In this document: piece by piece, positions 36,101-44,970 of the stretch | Layout of the letters: each line of letters begins with the position of its first letter | Numbering within the stretch: the stretch's first letter is position 1 | Source: Paroedura picta | Taxonomy: Eukaryota > Chordata > Lepidosauria > Squamata > Gekkonidae | Length of the DNA: 64,000 bases | Direction of reading: 5' to 3' | Assembly (NCBI RefSeq): GCF_049243985.1 | Contig: NC_135380.1 | Location: 24,352,501 to 24,416,500, forward strand | The notes under the pieces: model-generated | Told to the model about the DNA's origin: nothing | Seen by the model: only the letters and a program-made list of their open reading frames with translations | The model's database searches: none | Position numbers and translations under genes: made by a program

Positions 36101-39100
36101 CTTCCTGAATGCAGAAAGTGAAGGTACCCTCCACACCAACCCTGGTAAACCAGTTCAAGGAACTGGCCCACCCATGGAAAAAGCCCACAACCTGTCTGCT
36201 ACCAGGTGACTAGTCCCAAGGCAGGGCACCGCAAGGATAAGGCTGCCTGAAGAACAAAGAGATGAAGAAAAAACAATGGAAGAGAGTTTTATTCCAGGAT
36301 GTAAATACCCCTACACATTTCGCACTGAGCTTTCTCAGGGGGATCTATGCATATTTCAAAAAGAAAAAGGACAGAAAAAGGGTAACAAATTTCTTTTCAC
36401 TATTTCTTGTAACTATTTGTTAAGAGTATTATTCACTCAATCATTTTTGAAATAAATAGCTTTGGAGCTCTCCTGTTTTTACATGCCTGCAATAATTGTT
36501 ATAACATCATTCTAAGTTCCTAGCACTATTTTTTGGAGGTTCTTGGTAATTAAGTGTCCTTTGTACATGCTCAGATGTTTTTGCTTGTCAAACAGGGTTT
36601 GATTGTTGTTTTGATACATTTCTTTAAAAAATAATCACAAGAAACAGTTAAAAGACATTTGCTAACCTTTCTTCTTTTGTTTTTTGACAGATGTAAAGCT
36701 CCCCCTGAGGAAGCTCAGGATGAAATATGTAGGGGTTATTAGCATATTGAAGTTTTTAACAATTCCCACTGTACCACTGTTGAAGGAAAAACTTTGGTCC
36801 AGTTTGTGGCACAGGGAAGATACTGGGAGATGGGGTTCAATAAAGCCTAGGACCTTAAATCAGCCATTGTCAACCCTTTTTTTTGGGGGGGGCACAATCC
36901 TTTTAGGACCTCTTCTTAGGTTCCAGGGACCCTTTGCAGTAGGCTGAACACTTGTACAATGAGCTAGGCTAAAAAAGGCCTAAGCTAAGAGTGAACTAAC
37001 TATACTCAGTGTACCTTGTCTTATATATATGCAAGACAGATTGCTAGGACACAGTTGACCAAGAGAAGCATGTGGGTTCATTTAAAATAATGCATTAATT
37101 CAAGCACACTCAAAGGAACTGATTCATAGAATCATAGAATTGGAAAGGACTTACAAGGTCACCTAGTCCAACTCCCTACAGAATGCAGGAAATTTACAAC
37201 TACCTGCACACCCACAGTGACACCAATTCCATGCCCAGATGATCCCCCCCCCCCGCCAAAAAAAAACCCAGAATCCCTGGCCAGTCAGGCCTGGAGGAAA
37301 TTCACCTCCTGACCCCAAAGTGGTGATTGGCATTTCCTTGGGCATGCAAGAAAGGACCACAAGAGCCAATCATAGGAGATGAACAATAGCTTCCTGGAGG
37401 ACATCAAGCCAACCACTGTTAGTGTTCTGAGCTAGTTAGATAGATCATTGGCAATCCTTTTTTCTTTTTTTCCTCGCAGGTCAAATTTCTGCCTCTTGTC
37501 CTGTCACCTGAAAGGGATCCAAGTCTTGGCTGTTGCACCTCACCTCAATGGTAGGGTCATCTCCGTCCAGTAGTTTGTTTTTTTTTTACTAGAAGCTGAG
37601 ATGCAGCCTGATCTTGTCCCCTTCAACAAGGTCATAGCAAGGCTGGGACATGATGCAGCAAACGTGAGCGTATTTTAAAAATAGGACTAACAGCAGCAGG
37701 CACAGCACTAAACCCAGACTGATCTGTCACCCAAACCTCTGGCTCAGCAGGAGGGTGCTCCATCAGGGAGCCTCAGACTCTGACGCTGGCCCCCCCTCCC
37801 TGCTGCCATTCAGAGCAGCCTGGGGATGGGAGAATTGGGGGGTGAGGCTCTGCTCTCTGGGCTTTCTCCCACTACCCCTCTTTCTCCTCCTTTTAAGTCT
37901 TGCTGGGCTTTTGCCATGGTGCAGCAAGACAAAAAGACATAGAAGTTTAACAGAGGCAGGGGAGATACTGGCCATCACACAATGTCCTTGAAGGGTTTTG
38001 GGAAGGGATCCAATTTCTTGAGGTAAGACTCCAACAAGCAGGTTCAGCTCCTTGGTTAATATTTTATTATCAGCCGCAAAAATGACTTTGAGACCTCTGC
38101 CTCCACATTGTTACCGAGGTGAGGAAAGGCTGGATGGCTATACCTGCAGAGATTTCCAGGGAGATATGGGGACTCTACCGAAAGGCACCCTTGGCTTGCT
38201 CCTGGCACGGGGTGAGTTCAAATCTTGGTGGGCGACAATCTCACTAGATGGGCTTAGGGAAAACACTGTCCTCTCAGCAGGTTTATTCTCTGGTTTGAAC
38301 AGGATGATTGAACTGCCGTACTTTACAGGGTTGCTGTGAGGATTTCTGACCTCATGTATATGTAGCCCAATGTCAATAATAATTTCTAGAGGGCCTACAA
38401 AATTCAGGCACTATTCATGAGTAACATGAAAGACGCAAGTTCTGCTCTCAGGTTTACAGCCTAAGAGACTACCCCCCACAAAGGAAAAGATGTGGAAAGA
38501 AAACTCTTTGGAAATAAGGACGGGGTATGTGTGTGTGTGTGTTTTTACCATGCATTTTAAAGCTGATCTGCCATTTGCTGGCTCTGCATGCGCTGGGAGA
38601 TAGCAGTCCACTAACTAGAGATAGAATCCTCACTTCATGGGGATACTATTCTAGTAAAGCAATATTTTTATCAGGGCCAGCCAAAAATCAAAGCACAGTG
38701 TACAAGCTTCCAAGTCTACTATAACTCTTATTTTGTGTGGATGCTAAGCAAAATACTAAAGTCTGAGAGAGAAATGGTCATTGTTTAGAGATAACATTCA
38801 ACATTTCCATCAGCCTCAGAAACACTCCTATTTCCTGTCCCTCCCCCCTTTATTTTTGCTTAAAAGCCTGAAAAAGAGTTCTGGTGGTCATAGAATCATA
38901 GAGTTGGAAGGGGCCACACAGGCCAACTAGTCCAACCCCCTGCTCAACACAGGATCAGCCCAAAGCATCCTAAAGCATCCAAGAAAAGTGTGTATCCAAC
39001 CTTTGCTTGAAGACTGCCAGTGAGGGGGAGCTCACCACCTCCTTAGGCAGCCTATTCCATGGTCCCCATACTCTGTGTAACTACTTCCTAATTCTTTTTC

Positions 39101-42100
39101 TACCTCATCAAAGTATTCCTTTACTTTTTCAAGCATGGAATTTTTCTAAGAGATCACCATTATTATTTTTACAGTTATACTGCCAAAGCATATGCATACT
39201 TACCTTTGCGGGAAAAAGGCTGCTCGCCTACCAATGTAATGTAATGCAGTGGACAATGTAATGTAATGGGATAATGCAATATAATGCAATACAGTCCACC
39301 TTCCATAGCAACCATATTCTCCAGTCGAACTGTTCTCTGTCAACCGGAAATCAGGGCCCATTCTGCACACGTTGTATAACGCACTTTCAGTGCACTTTAG
39401 AAGTAGATTATCCTGTTCTGCATTGGAAAATCCAGCTTCAAAAGCACATTGAAAGTGCATTATCCAATGTGTGCAGAATGGCCCAGATGTAATCTCAGGA
39501 GATCTCCAGCCACCACCTGGAGGTTAGCAACTCTACAGAGAGGGAAAATAACAGCCCAAGTATTTCTCAAATTGCATCTTTCCCAGTGTTGCCTATGAAA
39601 GGGCAGCCAATAACCTGGAGAGAAAAAGAAATCTTGCCCTGTAATGGAGACTTAATATATGGAAATGGGCAGTTAACTCGGAGCATTTCATGGTACGGAG
39701 GTAAATAATACCATGTGGTAAATAACATCACATGAGGCCTTTGTTAAAGGGGCACAGCATTTTTTCTTCCAGGTTGTTGGCAACCTTGGTCTGTAATGAG
39801 GTTTTCCTGTACCGCTTGTGGCAAAAGTATGAACAAAGTTCACCTGATTTCAAACAGGTGAGAGAGAAGTGTCCCACTTTCTACCTGAGCTGCATTCCCC
39901 TTGCTTGCAGCACATGTGTCCACCTGGGAGTTCAGTTCCTGAAACGCGAAGTGGTAGCCCTGACACCTGCCTGGAGTAGAACTCTCTTGCTTAGAGGTTC
40001 TGCATTCTATTGTCAGATCTGCAGGGGAATCAAAGGCTGTGTGGGAAAGTACTCAGGGTTCTTGGGGAACCCAGCTGGGGAGATCCAAGTTCAAATTCCT
40101 GTTCAGGCATGATGTTGACTCAGTTTGTCCACACTCGACAGGGCATAGGGGTGCTGTTGTTGTGAGCCCTCCTGATCTGGACTCAGGCTCAGGAACAGAG
40201 TCCTCAGAAGATGACCAGGATGAGCCAGAGAGCACCCTAGGAGAAGGTCAACAGGCCCAGGGGACGCCCAACACCACTAGAGCAGTCCCAGAGCCCTGGG
40301 ATCACTTGAAGGCCCTTCTCTTGATGCTCCCAACAATCCTGACTCCAGAGCAGCCACTCCATGCCTTGTAGGGCCGGACCTGGACTCCCCCAAGTTCTCA
40401 TTCCATCCATTGGGAGTGACAGAGATGGTGGACCCATAAAGAGGCAACCCTTCAGCAAACAAGTACCAGGATGGCAACTCAGTTTAAGTGACTCAGCCAG
40501 ATCACTGCCTAAGTGCTTGTAATAGATTCAAATGGGCAGTCGTGTTGGTCTGAAGCATCACAACAAAATGTAAGTGCATGTAATGTTTTGCAGAATAGGG
40601 GCTCAATAAACCCCTGTCGAACAGCTGGAAACAGCTCTTGCTCTCCAGGATATTTAAGCCCTGGGCTAAGCACCAAATGCTCCTGGTTCAGCCATCTGTA
40701 CAGCCAACTTGCTTCTGTGAGTCTGGACCTCACGCCCAGCTCTTGACCTGTCAGCCTAATTTCAGTGCTCTGAAGAAGGCTGGCGGGGGTCTCCAGCTAC
40801 TGGGTGAACCCTATGCTTCAGAGAGATCCTTTGACTGCTTCAAGCCTTTACCATTGGAGCCAGAACAGTTGTGAGGATAGATGTAGGAGGGGAAGCCAAA
40901 TATCAGAACCATAACCCCGTTTGCCCACCCCCAAACATTAACTCAAAACACCCTTGTTAAAATCAAGTTAACATCAATAAAAAATTAATTATAAAATAAT
41001 GCAGCAACACTTGGTATTTTCAACACCAGCAGAAAACAGTCCAAAAGTCTGCAAAACTTGAAACCCAAGCTTACCTGAAAGAAACAAATGAGATGACTCA
41101 ACTGGCAAAAAGCATGGGCAACCAGAAACATCTTTGCCTGCTGCTAGAAGCTCATGTAAGTTTCTCCTGGGCAAATAGCTAGGAGATAAATGCTAAAGTT
41201 GGGGTGCCGCACCTGAAAAGACCTTGCTCAAAGTAACCTGGTCCCGGGCCATTTAAAGCCTTAAAGGCAAAGTCAGCACCTTGAACAGAACCCAGCAGAA
41301 AAGATGGAGAGCTCAAACCCAGAAGCTGAAAACAGACAGTAAATTCGAGCCAGAAGTCTAAGAGTAATAAGAGCCGGCAGCTTTCCCACACAGCTGTGGA
41401 TTTTTGCATTTTCCCCTTCCTGCAAGCAGTCCCCTGATGCCTGGAGAACTGATGTCCAGGGTTACAGGACCTATATGGTCCTCACAAGTCATAGGGCATC
41501 AATGTTCCTTCCCCCTCTTCCATCATTTGAGCAATGCTTACAAAAGAGGGGAGAGAGGGTTATGTTGCTCCTCCTCCTCCTCACCTACGGCTCCCTGACC
41601 CACATGGCTATTAGTCCACATAAATCCTGCCATCCTGGAAATCAGCTTCCCAGGGGTCAAAAGGGACTGCCAAGCAGAGGAGCCCACATTAAAAAAGAGA
41701 TAATTGCTAGTAATGTGTTCACTCATTGGCAGGGTTTTCTGTTGCTTGAAAAACCCATGAAACCCGATGGATCAGATGTGATGAGAGACATGCACTCATT
41801 CCCCCTGGGGAGCATTTCCAGCTCTCTTAGAAGCAAGTAAAAGTCATGTGGTTCCTTTTGCATGTCATGTTTCAGCCACCCTGACATGCTGAAACCACAT
41901 GACCTATGCGCTGGTGTAGTAGCAAATCTGAATCTGGTAAAACAATCTCGTCACCACTTGACCACGAGGCCTGGAGTTGCCGGAGGGGGGGGGAGCCATA
42001 CTGTATTCACCCATGTCTTGCCTCATCCTTTAGAGACAGCCATGCTTATCGGGACTGAGAGATGGCACGGCTCCTGGCCATGTTCTGTGTCATTCCTAAA

Positions 42101-43171
42101 TTCTTGGATTAAGGGGTGCTTTGGGAGTCCTTGGCTCTTAGTTAAAAAGTCAAGCAAAGGAGATGTGAGATCATTGAAGCACCCTACAGTGTCAAGGGAA
42201 GCAGTGGGGAATTTCCAAAGGGAACCCCACCATTGTATTAATGCGATTACTGATTACATGAATATCCCACCTTGTCTCCATCAAGCAGCATAGGAAGCAT
42301 TCCCAGGTAATTAGCCATCCAAGCCATGTGGAAGCATCCTGAAGATAACATGACTTTTCCAACCCAGCGTAGTCTATGGGTCACTGGAGATCTTTCTGCA
42401 TAAGGCTCAGAATTAGTCTACAGGGGTTTCCTCCACCACCGGCTTTATCTGCAGGCTCAAAATGCACAGCTCAGCACCATTAAAGCATTTCCCTTCTCTT
42501 CCTTTCTTGGACTTTATTTAAAATCCCGAGTTCTGTTCACCTCCGATGCTTGAACCATGCATTGTGGCCATCGTTCTATAGTTATGAAGCTAGTTGGGTT
42601 TGGATTTGGAGGGCAAAGGGACATTATCCTGAGGTTCAGTTTTTCAACCACCAAAGAGAGCTATTTCTGGCCGTTTGTTCTTTTCTCCTCCTAAGTTGCC
42701 CACCTAAAAGTCCCGCTGCAGGTAACAGACTTCCAAATTCCTCCCCTTTCCTTAGAAACCACAGGAGGAAGAGCAGTTAATAACAGGGACCAGGGAAGGG
42801 CTTCTACCGGGAAATGCTATCAAGAAATGAAAGGGGAGTTATGAGAATGCCCAGTAATGGTTTTTGGCAAGAAATAGAAGAACGGGATAAAGCAGAGCTA
42901 ATTGTTCCGGAAAGCCTTGCTTTCAAAAACCAGCATCTATATTCACCCGGGAGAGCTTTGTCCAGGAGTGAAAGAAGGAGGATTGCAGCGGGGGGGAAGG
43001 CAAATGGACGCAAGGGGTGGGGGCTTGGGTGGTTGCGAGAGCCAGGCAAAGGTACAGGAACTAGTTACCTTCCATGGACATGGGCTCCAGGATCCCGAAC
43101 TGTTTGAGGACTGCGATGAACAGGATAATGACCACCGCCATGGCGCAAAGTTCCATCCCCTGGATTGCCAT
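15091..43171 (-). CDS. KCNIP3: KCNIP3 (calsenilin/KChIP3), membrane-anchored isoform, 8 coding exons
   Basis: This is the Kv channel-interacting protein 3 (calsenilin, DREAM), a neuronal calcium sensor that binds Kv4 channel N-termini, presenilin and, in some forms, DRE DNA. The eight exons join into 230 residues. Residues 1-34 form a hydrophobic anchor ([13 protein letters not shown], 10-22), the transmembrane KChIP start rather than the longer cytosolic one. From residue 35 the KChIP core follows: variant EF1 around [12 protein letters not shown] (77-88), EF2 [12 protein letters not shown] (113-124), EF3 [12 protein letters not shown] (149-160), EF4 [12 protein letters not shown] (197-208), and the terminal LFENVI. 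EF3 and EF4 have complete calcium loops; EF1 is a degenerate loop, as in the family. All frames and splice sites are intact. Other start exons probably lie outside the window. Confidence 0.96.
15703..15838. mobile_element. Hairpin hAT-type MITE
   Basis: A 136-bp hairpin of the TCAACCTGTGGTCC subtype with loop ATTT, in KCNIP3 intron 7. The right terminus has decayed to TAGTTCTG. The flanks CACTAGGG and TGCTAGAG share five of eight bases. Confidence 0.9.
16156..16451 (+). repeat. tRNA-derived SINE with ACCTTT tail, copy 2, duplicated head
   Basis: The copy carries its first bases twice: AGAGCCTCTTGTGG occurs at the start and again about 17 bases later. The tail ends in ACCTTTACCTTT. The target duplication is ACTGTGGA (16148-16155 and 16452-16459). 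It lies in KCNIP3 intron 7. Confidence 0.88.
16657..16719 (-). CDS. KCNIP3: KCNIP3 coding exon 7, EF-hand 4
   Basis: Twenty-one codons, [20 protein letters not shown] plus K, carry the EF4 loop with D197, N199, D201 and the closing E208. The donor is GTGAGC. The intron before it is only 80 bases. Confidence 0.96.
16800..16904 (-). CDS. KCNIP3: KCNIP3 coding exon 6
   Basis: The exon encodes residues 160-194, including [20 protein letters not shown] and HVEKFF. It carries the outgoing helix of EF3 and the linker to EF4. Acceptor TTCCCTGGCAG and donor GTAAGA are consensus. Confidence 0.96.
17362..17469 (-). CDS. KCNIP3: KCNIP3 coding exon 5, EF-hand 3
   Basis: The exon encodes residues 124-159: [20 protein letters not shown], then [16 protein letters not shown]. 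The EF3 loop starts at D149, and its last residue (E160) is the first codon of the next exon. Confidence 0.96.
17800..19288. other. KCNIP3 intron 4, mostly unassigned
   Basis: The stretch is AT-rich. At 18130-18730 the sequence around CCACTTGGGGTCTTCTTCAG resembles the bend of an old inverted-repeat element, but I could not define its ends. No exon or SINE is evident. Confidence 0.35.
19289..19359 (-). CDS. KCNIP3: KCNIP3 coding exon 4, EF-hand 2
   Basis: The exon completes D100 and encodes residues 101-123, [20 protein letters not shown] then RFE. The EF2 loop has D113, D115 and N117. Human has DADGNGAIHFED as I recall, so R116 and R121 are differences at non-ligand or weak positions. Confidence 0.95.
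19800..19973 (-). repeat. 5S-rRNA-derived SINE
   Basis: The plus strand reads CATCCAAGTGCTAACCAAGG and GATCTGATGAGATCAGGGAG. These are the complement of the internal promoter part of 5S rRNA (in 5S: CTTGGATG and GATCTCGTCTGATC). The tail carries GGGGTTTTCAAGGCAAG and TTTGCCATTGCCTGCCTCTG. It is a SINE of the 5S-derived class, not a working 5S gene. Confidence 0.82.
20283..20360 (+). repeat. Fragment of palindromic 'CACCTTTAAGACCAAC' family
   Basis: CCTTGAATAAAACTTGGTTG and AATGCTACTGGACTCAAATT correspond to the right half of the palindrome seen intact near 22.8 kb. Confidence 0.6.
21180..21249 (-). CDS. KCNIP3: KCNIP3 coding exon 3, degenerate EF-hand 1
   Basis: The exon encodes residues 77-99, [20 protein letters not shown] then PQG, and one base of D100. 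The C-P pair in the first loop makes EF1 unable to bind calcium in KChIPs. Donor GTGAGT. Confidence 0.96.
21795..22012 (-). repeat. tRNA-Ala-like SINE
   Basis: Read on the minus strand it starts GCCTATGGCTCAGGGGCAC (A box) and has GGTTCAATCCC (B box), then GAGACCCTGGAGAGC and a body ending near TGCCTCATGTGC. It is a second SINE family, distinct from the ACCTTT one. Confidence 0.8.
22723..22980. repeat. Near-perfect 104-bp inverted repeat
   Basis: Arms at 22757-22860 and 22875-22978 differ at only about two positions and enclose a 14-base loop. The left arm starts CACAATAAAATCAGAGTCC, and the outer edge reads AGATTCAAATGAGTAGCC, a terminus shared with other members of this family. It lies in KCNIP3 intron 2. 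Confidence 0.9.
23183..23461 (+). repeat. Sauria-type SINE
   Basis: A near-complete forward copy runs from GGTTTGGTATAGTGTTAGG to GAACCATCTCTTCTTCTTCT. The terminal CTT repeat is the usual tail of this family. Confidence 0.88.
23936..24143 (-). repeat. 'AGGGTTGCCA' short DNA-transposon-like repeat
   Basis: The repeat begins TAGGGTTGCCAGCTCCTGG and ends CCAGCCTTCACCTGGTGG, with CTCCCAGGGAACTT inside. Ten members of this roughly 200-bp family lie in the window. The shared termini suggest a non-autonomous DNA element, but the superfamily is not certain. Confidence 0.65.
24500..24650 (-). repeat. LINE 3'-end fragment
   Basis: TTTCTATACTGCCCTTCCCA then AGGGCTTAGGGCAATTTAC resembles the complement of the 'gccgccc' 3' tail of squamate LINEs, preceded by the A/T-rich TTTATTTTATTTATTATTG. 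Confidence 0.5.
25306..25430 (-). CDS. KCNIP3: KCNIP3 coding exon 2, start of the KChIP core
   Basis: The exon completes D35 and encodes residues 36-76: [40 protein letters not shown] then N. All alternative KChIP start exons splice to this exon, so it is the common core boundary. Acceptor TTTCCACAG, donor GTGAGT. Confidence 0.96.
25746..25932. repeat. Palindromic repeat, 'TTAAGACCAAC' family
   Basis: GGTGAATAGCTGTGCTGGTC, TGTAAGACCAACAATGTTTT and TTAAAGGTGCCACTAGG show both halves of the family palindrome, diverged. Confidence 0.65.
26150..26430 (-). repeat. tRNA-derived SINE with ACCTTT tail, copy 3
   Basis: A full-length reverse copy flanked by a perfect 19-bp target duplication AATGCAATGTATAGTAAAG (26131-26149 and 26431-26449). 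The length and perfection of the duplication make it the most recent-looking insertion of the family here. Confidence 0.94.
28255..28640. repeat. Palindromic repeat split by a hairpin MITE
   Basis: CACCTCTAAAGACCAATAAG before the MITE and TTGCACCTTACAGACCAACA after it are the two halves of one old copy. The MITE with its target duplication lies between, so the palindromic repeat is older. Confidence 0.65.
28347..28482. mobile_element. Hairpin hAT-type MITE, perfect arms
   Basis: The two 66-bp arms are perfect complements around loop GAAT. Perfect 8-bp target duplications GTATAAGC flank it (28339-28346 and 28483-28490). This is the cleanest copy in the window and can serve as the reference for the CTGCGGCCC subtype. 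Confidence 0.97.
29187..29458 (-). repeat. tRNA-derived SINE with ACCTTT tail, copy 4
   Basis: A reverse copy whose tRNA-like end stops at GCACCA, a few bases short of full length. It has a 13-bp target duplication CTTCAACTCCATA (29174-29186 and 29459-29471). Confidence 0.92.
30204..30572. repeat. 'TTTCTCAACC' DNA-transposon-like repeat
   Basis: It starts CCAGCCTTTCCTAACTTTTT and closes with GTTTGAGAAAGCCTG, roughly inverted ends. CCTGAAACATTCTTCAGGC is shared with the copy near 59.4 kb. A non-autonomous hAT-like element is the likeliest reading. Confidence 0.6.
31168..31238. mobile_element. Hairpin MITE, right arm only
   Basis: Only the right half is left, from CCAAATGCTGACAGGGGCTC to GACTACCCATG. 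It has the TGTTCATGGAC-type variant, seen on this strand as CATGAACATC. Confidence 0.82.
32926..33125 (+). repeat. tRNA-Ala-like SINE
   Basis: GGGGCATAGCTCAGAGGTAG (A box), GAAGGTCCCAGGCAAAATAC (altered B box) and CAGCATCTCCAGTTGAAATG place it in the same family as the copy near 21.9 kb. It is well diverged. Confidence 0.75.
34268..34286. repeat. (CA)n microsatellite
   Basis: About nine CA units in the first KCNIP3 intron. Confidence 0.8.
34461..34535 (-). repeat. CR1-like 3' end fragment
   Basis: GAAGCCATACTGGATCAGGC and CATCTAGTCCAACACTCTG belong to a common sauropsid LINE 3' end. A Sauria-type SINE abuts it. Confidence 0.6.
34535..34714 (+). repeat. Sauria-type SINE, head missing
   Basis: Begins at the B-box region (CCAGGTTTGATTCTCCACTC) and ends GGTACCAAAAAACCCAGTTC. 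The A-box part is lost. Confidence 0.8.
35255..35390. mobile_element. Hairpin hAT-type MITE, full length
   Basis: A 136-bp hairpin with two arm mismatches and loop GAAT. The perfect 8-bp target duplication is ATCTGCAC (35247-35254 and 35391-35398). Both arms carry CTGTGGCCC, unlike the CTGCGGCCC copy near 28.4 kb. Confidence 0.96.
36268..36790. repeat. Long inverted-repeat element
   Basis: Left part CTGAGCTTTCTCAGGGGGAT mirrors right part CCCCCTGAGGAAGCTCAG, and CCCCTACACATTTCG mirrors GAAATATGTAGGGG. The roughly 320-base spacer is AT-rich without an open frame. It may be a MITE; family unknown. Confidence 0.55.
37124..37372 (-). repeat. CR1 LINE 3' end
   Basis: TCATAGAATCATAGAATTGG then GTCACCTAGTCCAACTCCCT is the reverse complement of a CR1 3' end. 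The body reaches CCTCCTGACCCCAAAGTGG. Confidence 0.85.
38527..38542. repeat. (GT)n microsatellite
   Basis: About eight GT units in KCNIP3 intron 1. Confidence 0.7.
38888..39135 (-). repeat. CR1 LINE 3' end
   Basis: TCATAGAATCATAGAGTTGG, CCAACCCCCTGCTCAACAC and CACCACCTCCTTAGGCAGCC mark a reverse CR1 end nearly identical in subtype to the one at 53.4 kb. Confidence 0.87.
39353..39488. repeat. Palindromic MITE-like repeat 'CCATTCTGCACAC'
   Basis: GGGCCCATTCTGCACACG on the left mirrors ATGTGTGCAGAATGGCCC on the right, and CACTTTCAGTGCACTTT pairs with AAGCACATTGAAAGTGC. The element is about 135 bp. No target duplication was found. Confidence 0.65.
40524..40570 (-). repeat. 47-bp tail-only insertion of the palindromic family
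   Basis: AGATTCAAATGGGCAGTCGT then GTTGGTCTGAAGCATCACAA is the outer end of the 22.7-kb palindrome. It is flanked by TAAGTGCTTGTAAT and TAAGTGCATGTAAT (40510-40523, 40571-40584; 13 of 14 identical), a target duplication. Confidence 0.75.
43069..43171 (-). CDS. KCNIP3: KCNIP3 start exon, membrane anchor
   Basis: The exon encodes residues 1-34, [20 protein letters not shown] then [14 protein letters not shown], and one base of D35. The hydrophobic run is the N-terminal anchor of transmembrane KChIPs (the KChIP3x type), which alters Kv4 trafficking and gating. The ATG has a strong context (G at -3, G at +4). The donor is GTAACT, in the phase the next exon needs. Confidence 0.95.
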
Positions 43172-43900
43172 TGCTGGCCAGTGTCCTGCGACGGGCAGTG
43201 CAACTCTGGGGTCATGCGACTGGTACCCCCCGGGGCCAGCTCAGCTCCCCTGGGAACCAGAGTGAAAAGGTGCCTGCCAGGGAGCGATCCGTCTGCCGCA
43301 GAAAACAACAGCCTCCCCTCCTTCCCCTTGCAGCCTCACATCTTGGAGTCCTCGAGCTACTGCCTCCCGTCAGGTTTGCCCCTTGCAGGGCAGAAGGGGT
43401 GGGAAAGAGACAGGCAGAGGGAGAGGAAAGGTGGCTGCACCCAAGAGGGGCTTGTTGCTGCTTTGGATCATGAAGGAAAGAACAACGCCAAAACTTTCAC
43501 AACTTGGAAGGCAAAACTTCCCCGGCAGCTGCTGTAGCAAGTTCCCGGCACAGCTTGAGGCAGATCATGTCATCGCTAAAAGCCTTTCTGGATCCAGCTA
43601 AGTCAAGGAAGTCGGTGCCCCGGTTCTGTGCAGGAGGCAGGGAGACACAGCAGGGTCGGCCCCCGTTCCTAAGGGGCATCCCCCACGCCCTGCAATGCAC
43701 CGATGACGGAGCGGAGAGCTTTCCCAGGGTGCTGGCATCTCGGCCGTCTGCAATGCCATTGGCTACAAGGGCAGCTATAAAATACCATCGGCTCCCACCC
43801 GGAGAAAGCCACAGAAGGGGGGGGGGAGGAGGGAGGAGGAAGCAGAAGTGCTGGGAGTGTCTCCTTCACTCCTCTGGCAGGGCAGTCCAGCAGGATGCCG
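43172..43900 (-). promoter_or_regulatory. Probable 5' UTR and promoter of the KCNIP3 anchor isoform
   Basis: This stretch is richer in G+C and CpG than the flanks and free of repeats. No acceptor clearly precedes the start codon, so exon 1 may begin here. A TATAAAAT at 43776-43783 is oriented for the plus strand, although its complement, ATTTTATA, could also serve loosely. The start site cannot be set from sequence alone. Confidence 0.4.
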
Positions 43901-44890
43901 GAGGAGAGGAGGATCACCATGACAACAACGCTGTGGTCCAGCCTCACTTCAGAGAAGCCAGCCACAAGTGCCCTTCTGGAAAACAGGGTCGGTGCTTTCA
44001 GACAAGCGGTCTGCTTCTGCCAGTTCGCCTCTTTTCCCAGGCTCTTAGTTTGTGCATCATAGTACTGCTAGCTGAATTTGCTGTCTTTTAAAACATTTCT
44101 GGAACTTACAGCAGTTTGCTTTGGAACAAACACAGTGCCTTTCCTTGAGAAACAGTAGTGTATTTTTTAGAGGTTTATTGTCAACATGCTTCTGAGCATG
44201 AACAAAGTGCCTTTCTCTTTTTTTAAAAAAAATTAAGGACACAATTTCTTTGTGCATGTGCAGGCATATTTCTGCTCTGGGTGGGGGAAGGGGGGCAGCT
44301 CTTTGAAACCATGGGAAACAGGAATACAAACTCAAATTTTGGGTAGTTTGAACCTGGCAGCATGAATTCTCATGGCTGCTATGATAGATGGTAAAGTCTG
44401 CTGGTAGATAGCTGATAAACAAAATGAAATGGTGAAACTATTCCTTTCCCCAACACAAGCTAAACATTCCAGATTCCCTCATCTTTTTGAGAACTGCCCA
44501 CCTAATGAATTCTGGAGCATTTCTGCTCTGGTTGCTTTTGAAGAGAACAATGCCAATTCCTACACCTTGGCCACTAAGGAAGTGCTTTGGTTTCGGGTTG
44601 CTGCTGATTCATTCTTTGGTTCTCGTGAGTGCTCCCATTTCACAGAGGGGGAGCTTGGGAGAGGCAAGCTGCATGGGTTTTTATTAACAGAAATAGATAT
44701 GTACATTTCACATAGTCCTCCAGTAAAACTGGCAACCTCTTGATTCTCAGTGGCTGACTTGCCACTTCCCTGTCCCAGGAGTCTTTGATACACCCTGATA
44801 CCTGTTAGCATTCAACATCATGCACTTTCGGTTCACTTTGCAACTGGATTTGACTGTTTGAAAGGGCAAAATTGGCTTGCAAATGGTTGC
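43900..44890. other. Upstream flank, no feature seen
   Basis: No SINE, MITE, exon or conserved motif is recognisable in this stretch. Confidence 0.4.
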
Positions 44891-44895
44891 TGAAG

Positions 44896-44970
44896 TGCAT
44901 TTATTTATTTATTTGTTTGTTTGTTTGTTTGTTTAGATTTATATACCGCCCTCCCTGAAGGCTCATTGAA
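44896..44970 (-). repeat. LINE 3'-end fragment with TTTG repeats
   Basis: TTATTTATTTATTTGTTTG followed by ATTTATATACCGCCCTCCCT is the complement of a LINE 3' tail that has gained tetranucleotide repeats. Confidence 0.55.

Larger units (their letters stand above)
25431..43068 (-). other. KCNIP3: KCNIP3 intron 1, about 17.6 kb
   Basis: The long first intron carries two ACCTTT SINEs, hairpin MITEs, a Sauria-type SINE, CR1 ends and palindromic repeats, each listed separately. Stretches with nothing recognisable include 26.5-28.2, 31.3-32.9, 33.2-34.2 and 41.4-42.9 kb. I saw no alternative KChIP start exon with a GT donor in the required phase. Confidence 0.55.

Noticed and set aside
40039-40371. 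Acidic 110-codon frame ([20 protein letters not shown])
   Set aside because: A Ser/Glu-rich stretch without a domain, splice sites or neighbours; perhaps part of an old interspersed repeat.
42902-43537. 211-codon plus-strand open frame over the KCNIP3 start exon
   Set aside because: It is antisense to a confident coding exon in a G+C-rich stretch where long frames arise by chance; no family motif is present.
43776-43783. TATAAAAT as the KCNIP3 TATA box
   Set aside because: It is oriented for the plus strand, away from KCNIP3, and no plus-strand gene follows.
43504-44091. 195-codon plus-strand open frame
   Set aside because: The composition is low in complexity (a glycine/arginine run from a G tract), there are no motifs or splice context, and the TATAAAAT lies inside it rather than upstream.
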